DNA of 8,047 bases from Candidatus Saccharibacteria bacterium UBA5152 (GTDB lineage Bacteria; Patescibacteriota; Saccharimonadia; Saccharimonadales; UBA4665), in NCBI GenBank assembly GCA_002413755.1, contig DHXQ01000022.1:1-8047 (forward strand), in the 5' to 3' direction. How positions within the stretch are numbered: the stretch's first letter is position 1; each line of letters begins with the position of its first letter. A model generated the notes under the pieces. The model was not told the origin of the DNA. It saw nothing but the letters and a program-made list of their open reading frames with translations, and did not search any database. Below are positions 1 to 5,805 of the stretch, in pieces. The position numbers and the translations under genes are program-made.

Positions 1-257
1 CGCAACTTGTGCACGCGCTTCTTGGCCTTGTAACGAATGCTCGTAACCTTGTCGGCACGAATATCTTCAAGGACATCAGCAGTCACCTTGATGCCGGCTA
101 CTGCTGGCGAACCGACAGAAACTTTGTCACCATCGATCACCATCAGTGGCTCGAAAGTGACGTGCTTGTCGTCGGTGTCCAGAAGTTCGACATTGATTGT
201 TTCACCAACGCTGACGACATATTGTTTGCCGCCGGTGGCGATGATTGCTTTACTCAT
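1..257 (-). CDS. rplU: 50S ribosomal protein L21, N-terminal part (runs off the window)
   Basis: This is a structural protein of the large ribosomal subunit that binds 23S rRNA. The 85 visible codons begin MSKAIIATGGKQYVVSVGE and carry the L21 pattern in order: the TGGKQY motif (residues 8-13), a VELLD strand, the DGDKVSVGSP stretch (42-51) before VKVTADVLE-like sequence, and the basic YKAKKRVHK segment (77-84) that precedes the conserved RxGHR region, here cut off by the window edge. L21 is usually about 100 residues, so only some 15-20 are missing. The ATG at 257 fits the family's N-terminus and has a weak purine-rich AAGAG seven bases upstream. The gene has its own promoter just behind the stop of the 405-aa gene. 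rpmA (L27) usually follows rplU, and would lie outside the window. Confidence 0.95.
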   Translation of the reverse strand, partial: MSKAIIATGGKQYVVSVGETINVELLDTDDKHVTFEPLMVIDGDKVSVGSPAVAGIKVTADVLEDIRADKVTSIRYKAKKRVHKL

Positions 258-294
258 ACATAAACTCTTATAATTTAGAATTTGCTACCAATGC

Positions 295-323
295 ATAGTA
301 ACAGATGCGTCCGTATCTGTAAA
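295..323 (-). promoter_or_regulatory. Sigma70-type promoter for rplU
   Basis: On the minus strand TTTACA (323-318) is followed by exactly 17 bases and then TACTAT (300-295), with a TG one base before the -10 (extended -10, TGTTACTAT). Transcription would start near 288, giving a leader of about 30 nt before the rplU ATG at 257. The element lies within the 71-bp gap behind the 405-aa gene, so rplU can be transcribed independently. This is a consensus match by eye only. Confidence 0.6.
301..320. repeat. Inverted repeat in the rplU promoter spacer
   Basis: ACAGAT (301-306) and ATCTGT (315-320) form a perfect 6-bp inverted repeat around 8 bases. It fills the spacer between the rplU -10 and -35 and overlaps the -35 by three bases, which is where an operator could sit. 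A further pair, GATGCGTC (304-311) and GACGCATC (343-350), can pair across the stop of the 405-aa gene. Neither is followed by a T-run, so this is not an intrinsic terminator. Confidence 0.4.
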
Positions 324-328
324 GACGC

Positions 329-1546
329 CTAATTTTGCAATAGACGCATCCGGGTGACCGGAATCTGTGTAAAATGTGGGAAGTCTGCCGTAACCCCATT
401 CGCATTGTATAAGCCGCCGCTACGAGTATAGTCCCCCGGTTTTGCCCACGGCAAACGGTTTGGGTCGGCCGGATCGTCGGTCTCAAACATCACACCGAGT
501 AGTGGCGTTACGCCCGGTGTCTGGACACCAGAATTATCACCATCGTACACACCATACTTCTGGAGCGCGACACACACCATTCGCTCTATGCCTCCGGTAA
601 TCACCGAGCAGTTAAATGTCGGATCGAGCTGGAAGCGCATACCTTCGACAAGACCCAGAGAGTCAGTGCAAAAGCCGTCGGTGCCGGTTGCCGGAGCTCG
701 CCAGACACTCCCGCGGTTGCAGTAGCTCGGGAATACCAGAGGATGCGTGATAACCCCTGCCCTGACTTCACTGGCACGGATCATGAGCGATGACGCGGCC
801 AATCCAGACCCGGTGCCATAGCCCGCCAGGGGTTTGTTACCGTCACCCTTAATATCGTAGACACCACCCCATGCGCCCGTCCAAACGCCCGTGCTCTTAT
901 CGGCCTGCCAGATCTCACAGATCAACCCGGGTTTCGTGGTGTCGTAGATTAACATCCATTTGTCATGGTTGCCCGGCTTCGTCGCACTGTTGGGTATATG
1001 CAGCGGGTTACATTTGCCTGAACCAGTAGACGAGGTAACGGTTATGTCGAACGGGTTAGTCCCCCAAGCCGCGGAGAAGCTTAGGTTGTATGTCGGGTCT
1101 GTCGAGGAGGACTGATAGATGGTATGCGCACCTTCGTAGACATTTCCGAAAAATACGCTGGTACTATCGAAATTATGCGCCATAATCGTCGCCGATGACG
1201 GGTCGATAACCGGGTTCGACGGAATTGCCGCATTTAGTAGCGAAGTGGCCTTGTACGGGTTCTGGAACGTACCATACGTAATCGTCGGTGTGCTAAACAA
1301 CACAGACTTGCCACCTGATGCAGTTGTGTCACTTATAACTCCGGCTGGTGCCTTCAGCGTTCCATTTTCCGGCTCTCCTGAAATCCAGAATGTTGCCGCG
1401 TGGCCCGCCGATAGCAGATACGCACCAACCGCTACGAATAATACAACGATCAGGATCCCAGTCGTTCGCAAACGGGTGGCTGAACGTAGATTCGCAAACG
1501 ACCCGCCTAGCCATGGTAACTGCGTAGATTCCCGCTTACGCTTCAT
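329..1546 (-). CDS. Exported or membrane-anchored protein with carbohydrate-binding-like module, function unknown
   Basis: The 405-residue protein starts with a Lys/Arg-rich cytoplasmic end (MKRKRES...), then one hydrophobic segment (about residues 29-46, GILIVVLFVAVGAYLLSAG), so it is either N-terminally anchored or has a long cleaved signal peptide (possible site after GHA, residue 50). Residues 52-85 have a pattern seen in beta-sandwich carbohydrate-binding modules: an acidic GEPENGT, then DTTASGGKSVLF. The rest (90-405) is Gly/Thr/Asp-rich with WMLIYD (197-202), CEIWQAD (210-216), WGGVYD (226-231), GYGTGSGLA (242-250), EGMRFQLDP (301-309) and LQKYGVYDGDNSG (328-340). It resembles a family of secreted bacterial proteins of unknown function that I recall but cannot name, and I see no catalytic motif I can defend. 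Six cysteines in the exported part (179, 210, 276, 293, 313, 325) could form three disulfides. The gene lies 39 bp behind ileS and may be partly co-transcribed. It has no Shine-Dalgarno. Confidence 0.85.
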   Translation of the reverse strand: MKRKRESTQLPWLGGSFANLRSATRLRTTGILIVVLFVAVGAYLLSAGHAATFWISGEPENGTLKAPAGVISDTTASGGKSVLFSTPTITYGTFQNPYKATSLLNAAIPSNPVIDPSSATIMAHNFDSTSVFFGNVYEGAHTIYQSSSTDPTYNLSFSAAWGTNPFDITVTSSTGSGKCNPLHIPNSATKPGNHDKWMLIYDTTKPGLICEIWQADKSTGVWTGAWGGVYDIKGDGNKPLAGYGTGSGLAASSLMIRASEVRAGVITHPLVFPSYCNRGSVWRAPATGTDGFCTDSLGLVEGMRFQLDPTFNCSVITGGIERMVCVALQKYGVYDGDNSGVQTPGVTPLLGVMFETDDPADPNRLPWAKPGDYTRSGGLYNANGVTADFPHFTQIPVTRMRLLQN

Positions 1547-1554
1547 CTATTAAT

Positions 1555-1582
1555 AGTATAGCTTGTGGTTTAAAAATACCAG
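1555..1582 (-). promoter_or_regulatory. Candidate leaderless promoter of the 405-aa gene
   Basis: The hexamer TATACT (1560-1555) ends eight bases before the ATG at 1546, so a transcript would start at or one base before the start codon. The bases between are the A/T-rich palindrome CTATTAATAG (1547-1556), with no Shine-Dalgarno. The best -35, CTGGTA (1582-1577, spacer 16), is weak. The gene could instead be read through from ileS. Confidence 0.4.
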
Positions 1583-1585
1583 TGG

Positions 1586-4528
1586 TCAGATTCTCTGGAG
1601 CGCCACGGCCAGCTCGGCAGTTTCGACTTTGACATCCTTGCTGAAGCCTTCGACCGCCCGGTTCGCATCGGTTGTCAGGCTTTCGGCCAGCGTTTCCATT
1701 TGAATCGTTTCAGTAAACTCAGCGATGGCCTGCATAAGTTCGGCATCTTTACTGAAGAGTTCCAGCTTGATGCGGTCTTCGACGTTCAGCCCGGCCTCCT
1801 TGCGGATGCTTTGGACCTGACGGACGACTTCGCGCATCAGACCTTCGCGGTGTAACTCGGGAGTAATGTTGGTATCGAGCTCGACCTGAAACTGCTGAGC
1901 AGCGGTTTGCTCAAATACGACCGTTCGTACATTAAGCTCGTCCATAATGATATCGATGTACGGATCAGACCGACCCTCTGGAATTTGGTAATCGCCGAAA
2001 AACACATCTGGTACGCCCCACGCTGTAACTGAGGGCAATGGTTGGCGAACTTTGATGCCAGCTTGGGCTCGTAATGAGAGTCCCTCATTAATCACTTCGC
2101 GGACGTAGGCCATTCTGGCGAGTGCTAGCTCATCAATCGCGCCAAGTGTTGGCCAATCGCGCAAATGAACCGACTCTTCACCGGTCAGATTGCGAAATAG
2201 TTCTTCGGCTAGGAACGGCGTAAATGGTGCCATGACATGTGCCAAGCGAACTAGGACATAATAGAGTGTACGGTAGGCATTATCCTTGTCAGAGTCATCT
2301 TCGCTCTTCCAAAATCGCCGACGTGAGCGGCGGACGTACCAATTCGAAGCATCGTCGAGGAATGGCAAAATAATCTTGGTGGCATTTGGTATATCGTAGC
2401 GGTCCATGCTGTCAGTGATCTCAGCGGTCAACTGATGGACCCGGCTGACAATCCAGCGGTCAAGCGGGTTGGTCAATCCATCCATCGGGTCTTCCAGGTT
2501 ATCTCCAAACAGCTCAATATCATCGACCGAAGCATACAGCGTAAAGAAGTCATACATATTCCAGACCATGCTGAGTTTGCGGCCAACGTCAGCCACGTCC
2601 TTGTCCTTCAGACTAAAGTCTTCAGCGTTCATCAGTGGCGAGCTCATCAGCAGGTAGCGCAGGGCGTCGGCACTGTATTCATCCATCAGGACATTCGGGT
2701 CAGTGTAATTGCCGAACTGCTTGCTCATCTTGCGGCCGTCATTGCCGGCCAGCGTGCCGGTGGTGATGACATTCTTGTAGGCATTATGCCCGAACAAGGC
2801 TGTATTGACGGCGTGCACATAATAGAACCAGGCGCGGACCTGGCCGACATATTCGACGATGAAATCGCCCGGGTAATTCTTCTCAAACTTCTCAACGTTT
2901 TCGAATGGGTAATGAAATTGCGCAAATGGCATGCTGCCCGACTCAAACCAGCAGTCTAACACCTTATCAATACGCGTATATTCAACTCCATCGATGGCGA
3001 ACTTTATGTCGTCAACCCACGGCCGGTGATAATCGGCCAGCTCTTCCCCACTCAGTTCCTTGAGCTCGGCGTAGCTCCCAATGACTTTGATCAACTCCTT
3101 ACCCTCAGCATCAGTGCCTTTCCAGACCGGCATCGCCGTCGCCCAGAACCGGTCGCGGCTGATGTTCCAATCTGGCGCCGTCTCAACAGTTTTTTGGAAA
3201 CGGCCGTGCTTGATATGCTCCGGGAACCAGTTGATGTTCTCGTTCTCTTCCAGCATCAGCTGGCGATTATCAGCGATATTCATGAACCAGCTGGGGTGCG
3301 CCCGGTACATCAGCTTGGTGCCGCAGCGGTAACAGTGCGGATAGCTGTGGCGGATGTAATCAATCTTCCAGACCACGCCGCGCTCATGCAGCGTTTTGGC
3401 AATCGTCTTGTTGATCTCCCAGACGTTCTCGCCTGTCCACTCACCTTCACTGTAAAACCCGTTCGGATCGATGACATGGACAATCGGAATCTTGTTGGCA
3501 GCCGCCATTACAAAGTCCTCCTCACCATAAGCCGGGGCCAGGTGAACGATGCCGGTACCGTCTTCGGTGGTGACGTAGTCGGCATGCCAGATTTTGTGGG
3601 CGTTTTCGCCACCCTCTTGGGTTCGACGATCAACAAACAACGGATCGTATGACAAACCGACCAGCTCCGAGCCTTTCAGGGTTCGCTTGACATTGTGCTC
3701 GAGTGGTTGATGTTTGTCATCGGTTAATACCTTAGCGACCAGTTTCTCAGCCAGGATCAGATTCTGACCATCAACTTCAACTTCGACGTATGTTTCGTCC
3801 TGGTTAACAGCGATAGCGGTATTGGCTGGCAATGTCCACGGTGTCGTCGTCCAAGCCAAGAGGTAACTATCAGAATCGGCCAGTTTGAACTTCACGTAAA
3901 CGCTCGGATCAGTCACATCTTGATAACTGCCGGTGTCCATCGTCACTTCAGCCTTACTAAGCGGTGTAGCGTCGCGGGTACAGTACATCAGAACGCGTTC
4001 GCCTTCGTAGATACTACCCTTGTCGTAGAGTTGCTTGAAAGCCCACCAGACCGACTCCATGTAATCTTTGTCCATCGTGCGGTAAGCGCCCTTGAAGTCA
4101 ACCCAGCGACCGATCCGGTCGATGGTGTCTTCCCAGAGACTGCCGGTGGCGACCATGTTCTCGCGGCAGGTGGTGATGTATTCTTCCAGAGATATCTTGG
4201 TACCAATGTCGCGGCGGTCAGCGATGCCGAGCTTCTTCTCGGTGAAGACTTCGGCTGGCAGGCCATGGCAGTCCCAGCCCCAAACACGCTCGACGCGCTT
4301 GCCTTTCATCGTCCAGTAGCGTGGCACGACATCTTTAGCGACACTCGATAACAGCGTGCCGTGGTGCGGCACACCGGTAATGAACGGTGGGCCGTCATAA
4401 AACACGTAGGCGTTGTCGGCCGGACGCTGCTCGATCGACTTTTCGAAGGTCTGGTTCTCTTTCCAGTATTTTACGAGGTCCTTCTCGTATTCAATGGCCC
4501 GGCGGCGGGTGCCTTTTTTAAATTTCAT
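1586..4528 (-). CDS. ileS: Isoleucyl-tRNA synthetase, type 2 (eukaryote-like)
   Basis: This enzyme charges tRNA-Ile with isoleucine in the cytoplasm. The 980 residues show the class I fold in order: YDGPPFITGVPHHGT (44-58; the HIGH signature reads HHGT), GWDCHGLPAE (84-93), the CP1 editing domain with AWTTTPWTLPAN (225-236) and GTGIVHLAPAYGEEDF (324-339), a single CYRCGT pair (399-404), WNISRDRFWATAMPVW (454-469) typical of IleRS, DCWFESGSMPFA (525-536), and KMSKQ (600-604). An anticodon-binding domain with the SNWYVRRSRRRFW-type segment follows, then a long C-terminal region. Length and motifs match type 2 IleRS (about 1000 residues), a clade that in general is poorly inhibited by mupirocin. 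AGGAG (4539-4535) lies six bases before the ATG, which fixes the start. Expression is controlled by the T-box leader directly upstream. The stop is TGA. Confidence 0.97.
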   Translation of the reverse strand: MKFKKGTRRRAIEYEKDLVKYWKENQTFEKSIEQRPADNAYVFYDGPPFITGVPHHGTLLSSVAKDVVPRYWTMKGKRVERVWGWDCHGLPAEVFTEKKLGIADRRDIGTKISLEEYITTCRENMVATGSLWEDTIDRIGRWVDFKGAYRTMDKDYMESVWWAFKQLYDKGSIYEGERVLMYCTRDATPLSKAEVTMDTGSYQDVTDPSVYVKFKLADSDSYLLAWTTTPWTLPANTAIAVNQDETYVEVEVDGQNLILAEKLVAKVLTDDKHQPLEHNVKRTLKGSELVGLSYDPLFVDRRTQEGGENAHKIWHADYVTTEDGTGIVHLAPAYGEEDFVMAAANKIPIVHVIDPNGFYSEGEWTGENVWEINKTIAKTLHERGVVWKIDYIRHSYPHCYRCGTKLMYRAHPSWFMNIADNRQLMLEENENINWFPEHIKHGRFQKTVETAPDWNISRDRFWATAMPVWKGTDAEGKELIKVIGSYAELKELSGEELADYHRPWVDDIKFAIDGVEYTRIDKVLDCWFESGSMPFAQFHYPFENVEKFEKNYPGDFIVEYVGQVRAWFYYVHAVNTALFGHNAYKNVITTGTLAGNDGRKMSKQFGNYTDPNVLMDEYSADALRYLLMSSPLMNAEDFSLKDKDVADVGRKLSMVWNMYDFFTLYASVDDIELFGDNLEDPMDGLTNPLDRWIVSRVHQLTAEITDSMDRYDIPNATKIILPFLDDASNWYVRRSRRRFWKSEDDSDKDNAYRTLYYVLVRLAHVMAPFTPFLAEELFRNLTGEESVHLRDWPTLGAIDELALARMAYVREVINEGLSLRAQAGIKVRQPLPSVTAWGVPDVFFGDYQIPEGRSDPYIDIIMDELNVRTVVFEQTAAQQFQVELDTNITPELHREGLMREVVRQVQSIRKEAGLNVEDRIKLELFSKDAELMQAIAEFTETIQMETLAESLTTDANRAVEGFSKDVKVETAELAVALQRI

Positions 4529-4800
4529 GGGTTGCTCCTGTCGGTGGTTTTATATATAAAAAATCCCTTTTCAGACACTGGAATCCGCGGTGAGCTACTG
4601 CTCGAGTGCGGACGGTACCATCCAGTTTCTAAAAAGAGATTCTGTTACCCGTATCGGGCGTGGATCTTTTTAGCGCTTAGTTATTCGCTGTTACGGGCAT
4701 GCCCGGTGAGTTCTACTTTCCCGCACATCGCCAGGATTTCTTCCCACTACTCGTGGCTGATGACCACTTCCTGCGGCCCAGAGGCTGCAGTCGTATTTCA
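4529..4800 (-). promoter_or_regulatory. T-box riboswitch leader of ileS
   Basis: The roughly 270-nt untranslated leader between a TATAAT promoter and ileS carries a T-box antiterminator and several upstream hairpins. From the 5' end: CTGC/GCAG hairpin (4790-4771); GTGG/CCAC hairpin (4767-4753) whose 7-nt loop UCAUCAG holds an AUC isoleucine codon (4761-4759) followed by A; an internal-loop helix closed by GAGT/ACTC (4752-4708) with AGUA and GAA bases on both sides, as in loop-E or S-turn motifs; the hairpin CGGGCAUGCCCG (4705-4694); a 9-bp stem CTAAAAAGA/TCTTTTTAG (4673-4665 with 4637-4629) enclosing CCCG/CGGG; then the antiterminator. T-boxes sense the ratio of uncharged to charged tRNA by codon-anticodon and 3'-end pairing. 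The specifier assignment and helix numbering are inference. The long distal part of a standard Stem I (AG bulge, T-loop) is not evident. Confidence 0.82.
4577..4626 (-). promoter_or_regulatory. T-box antiterminator (tRNA 3'-end binding element)
   Basis: Helix A1 is ACTGGA (4626-4621) with TCCAGT (4582-4577), six perfect pairs. The 7-nt bulge is UGGUACC (4620-4614), the family consensus. Helix A2 is GTCCGC (4613-4608) with GCGGAT (4588-4583), six pairs including one G-U. A further GAGC/GCTC hairpin (4603-4592) caps the loop. In T-boxes the UGGN of the bulge pairs with the NCCA end of uncharged tRNA; N is U here, which suits the A73 discriminator base of tRNA-Ile. Confidence 0.88.
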
Positions 4801-4806
4801 GGTGTT

Positions 4807-4834
4807 ATTATACGCGACTCGCCCCGAGAAGCAA
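4807..4834 (-). promoter_or_regulatory. Promoter of the ileS T-box transcript
   Basis: A perfect -10 hexamer TATAAT (4812-4807) lies 16 bases behind a weak -35, TTGCTT (4834-4829). Transcription would start near 4800, giving the leader length expected for a T-box. It sits in the gap after the 89-aa gene stop at 4865, so ileS has its own transcription unit. Confidence 0.65.
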
Positions 4835-4864
4835 ACCATACAACACCCACGTAGCGACACTGAC

Positions 4865-5134
4865 TTATTGGCGGACAACGTAGGATGCGACTTCATCCAT
4901 CAAGGGCAGTTGCTCGTTCTGCCATAGGTGTAGCATCCCGCCGTCATCGGCCAAAACCATGATCGATGGAAAGCTCATGATATCGTACAGGCTCGCCAGC
5001 GCGATCCCCTCCCGCTCATCGATATTGACCAGTTCCAGCTTGGCATCACCGTGTCGCCGCTCGAAGTCGTGGACAAACGTCTCCACTGCGCGGGCCTGCT
5101 CCGAGTTCGGGCGATAAAGGATAACCACTTTCAT
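4865..5134 (-). CDS. Small thioredoxin-fold protein lacking the CxxC motif
   Basis: The 89-residue protein has the thioredoxin strand-helix order: strand VVILY (3-7), a helix from about 12-27, strand LELVNID (33-39), a helix around REGIALASLY (41-50), then MSFPSIMVL (53-61) with the conserved cis-proline (Pro56), and a last strand MLHLW (66-70). Where active thioredoxins have WCGPC, this one reads YRPNSEQ (7-13), and there is no cysteine in the whole protein. It therefore cannot act as a dithiol oxidoreductase, and a binding or scaffold role is more likely (inference). It ends in TAA 64 bases before the ileS transcription start and is preceded by the 150-aa gene, 44 bp away on the same strand. 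No Shine-Dalgarno is visible before the ATG. Confidence 0.85.
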   Translation of the reverse strand: MKVVILYRPNSEQARAVETFVHDFERRHGDAKLELVNIDEREGIALASLYDIMSFPSIMVLADDGGMLHLWQNEQLPLMDEVASYVVRQ

Positions 5135-5142
5135 TACTTACT

Positions 5143-5151
5143 ATTGTAGCA
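5143..5151 (-). promoter_or_regulatory. Candidate extended -10, leaderless promoter of the 89-aa gene
   Basis: TGCTACAAT (5151-5143) is an extended -10 (TGnTAnnnT) ending eight bases before the ATG at 5134, the same spacing as before the 405-aa gene. The intervening AGTAAGTA has no Shine-Dalgarno character. No convincing -35 is seen, which is compatible with an extended -10 promoter. Confidence 0.45.
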
Positions 5152-5178
5152 CAGGATTTTATAACTAGACCATAATAC

Positions 5179-5631
5179 TTATTGGGTCCGCATGCGCATC
5201 CGAAGCCGCTGCCGGACAGTCATAAACGGTTGAAACACTTCCATAATATCTCGGTCGATCCGTTGGCCTGCGCGCCGGCAATCAATAATTATCAAATGCA
5301 CCAACTGACGGATGGCGTGATCAATATCTTCGTCGGTATAGTCATACGGCAGCTTCTTGTTGTATAGCATCCGTACCACCAGTCCGATACAGTGCTGCAT
5401 AATCGTCCGCCGTTCGATCAAAATATGCGACCGAATCGTCGGATAATCATTCAGGGTGGCGCCCGCCGTGTGATACGAGTCGAGCGATTCCTTCAGGTTG
5501 ATCAATTCCTCATCAATATGGATTTCCGTGTCCAGAATCGGATTCTGACGGGTGGTGCGTACCGCAGTCGGAATATCAATACTGGTGACCTTGGCAATGC
5601 CCTTAAGTGCGAGTGTCTGCATTCGTTGCAC
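5179..5631 (-). CDS. Hypothetical protein, 150 residues, mostly helical
   Basis: I do not recognise this protein. It is predicted soluble, with an acidic and amphipathic middle (EIHIDEELINLKESLDSYH, about 36-54), a hydrophobic helix around residues 79-91 (MQHCIGLVVRMLY), a second around 107-120 (IRQLVHLIIIDCRR), and an Arg-rich end (RQRLRMRMRTQ) that could bind nucleic acid or a membrane surface (inference). The start is taken as GTG at 5631 because AGGAGG (5647-5642) lies ten bases before it, a better spacing than the 19 bases to the in-frame ATG at 5622. It has a strong sigma70 promoter upstream and a full Shine-Dalgarno, so it should be well expressed. The 89-aa gene follows 44 bp later and could be partly co-transcribed. 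Confidence 0.8.
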   Translation of the reverse strand: MQRMQTLALKGIAKVTSIDIPTAVRTTRQNPILDTEIHIDEELINLKESLDSYHTAGATLNDYPTIRSHILIERRTIMQHCIGLVVRMLYNKKLPYDYTDEDIDHAIRQLVHLIIIDCRRAGQRIDRDIMEVFQPFMTVRQRLRMRMRTQ

Positions 5632-5641
5632 GAGTCGTTTC

Positions 5642-5647
5642 CCTCCT
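5642..5647 (-). promoter_or_regulatory. Shine-Dalgarno AGGAGG deciding the GTG start at 5631
   Basis: This is a full-consensus ribosome binding site, with ten bases to GTG (5631) and 19 to the next in-frame ATG (5622). The spacing favours GTG as the start codon. Confidence 0.75.
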
Positions 5648-5663
5648 AAATATAGGACTTATT

Positions 5664-5692
5664 ACTATAAGCGTTGGCGTATTGACAGTCAA
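5664..5692 (-). promoter_or_regulatory. Sigma70 promoter of the 150-aa gene
   Basis: TTGACT (5692-5687) and TATAGT (5669-5664) are separated by exactly 17 bases, and each matches consensus at five of six positions. Transcription would start near 5657, giving a short leader that holds the AGGAGG site. Confidence 0.75.
5682..5692. repeat. Palindromic shared -35 element TTGACAGTCAA
   Basis: TTGAC-A-GTCAA is an 11-bp perfect palindrome around a central A. Read on the minus strand it gives the -35 (TTGACT) of the 150-aa gene promoter. Read on the plus strand it gives a perfect -35 (TTGACA, 5682-5687), followed 15-17 bases later by only weak -10 candidates (TATATT at 5703, TATTGA at 5705). Confidence 0.5.
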
Positions 5693-5770
5693 GCGTAAGC
5701 ATTATATTGAATTACAACAACGGCCCTTAATCATGGGGTCACTTTCTGTTAGTAACAAAGACGCATAATC

Positions 5771-5799
5771 TTGAGATTACGATGTTTTTATGTTAATAA
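5771..5799 (+). promoter_or_regulatory. Candidate leaderless promoter of the 302-aa gene
   Basis: TTGAGA (5771-5776, five of six to consensus) is followed by a 17-base spacer and TAATAA (5794-5799), with TG one base before the -10. The -10 ends six bases before the ATG at 5806, so the transcript would start on the start codon itself. No Shine-Dalgarno lies in the region. The -10 itself is a modest match. Confidence 0.45.
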
Positions 5800-5805
5800 A
5801 TATGT

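Noticed and set aside
301..320. Hairpin behind the 405-aa gene as an intrinsic terminator
   Set aside because: The stem is only six pairs and has no T-run after it on the minus strand. It fits better as an inverted repeat within the rplU promoter.
3026..3652. 208-codon open frame on the plus strand inside ileS, and similar long antisense frames at 2435-2959, 3920-4351 and 7154-7858
   Set aside because: They are antisense shadows of ileS and nrdJ, without ribosome binding sites or recognisable protein features. The opposite strand is clearly coding.
4547..4560. 14-bp perfect palindrome TTTTATATATAAAA before ileS
   Set aside because: It is A/T-only sequence next to the U-run and is likely to arise by chance. 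It is too weak for a terminator, and no -35 supports a second promoter.
4694..4820. Possible 5S rRNA on the minus strand (GGGAAAGTAG near the 3' end, CACCTG...CAGGAAGTG like helix III)
   Set aside because: The strands that should form 5S helix II do not pair, the CCGAAC loop C motif is absent and the loop is too long, and the segment contains the TATAAT promoter and leads directly into a T-box. The likeness comes from loop-E-type motifs.
4361..4927. 188-codon plus-strand frame spanning the ileS leader
   Set aside because: It runs antisense across the ileS start, the T-box and the end of the 89-aa gene, with no initiation signals. The structured leader explains the region.
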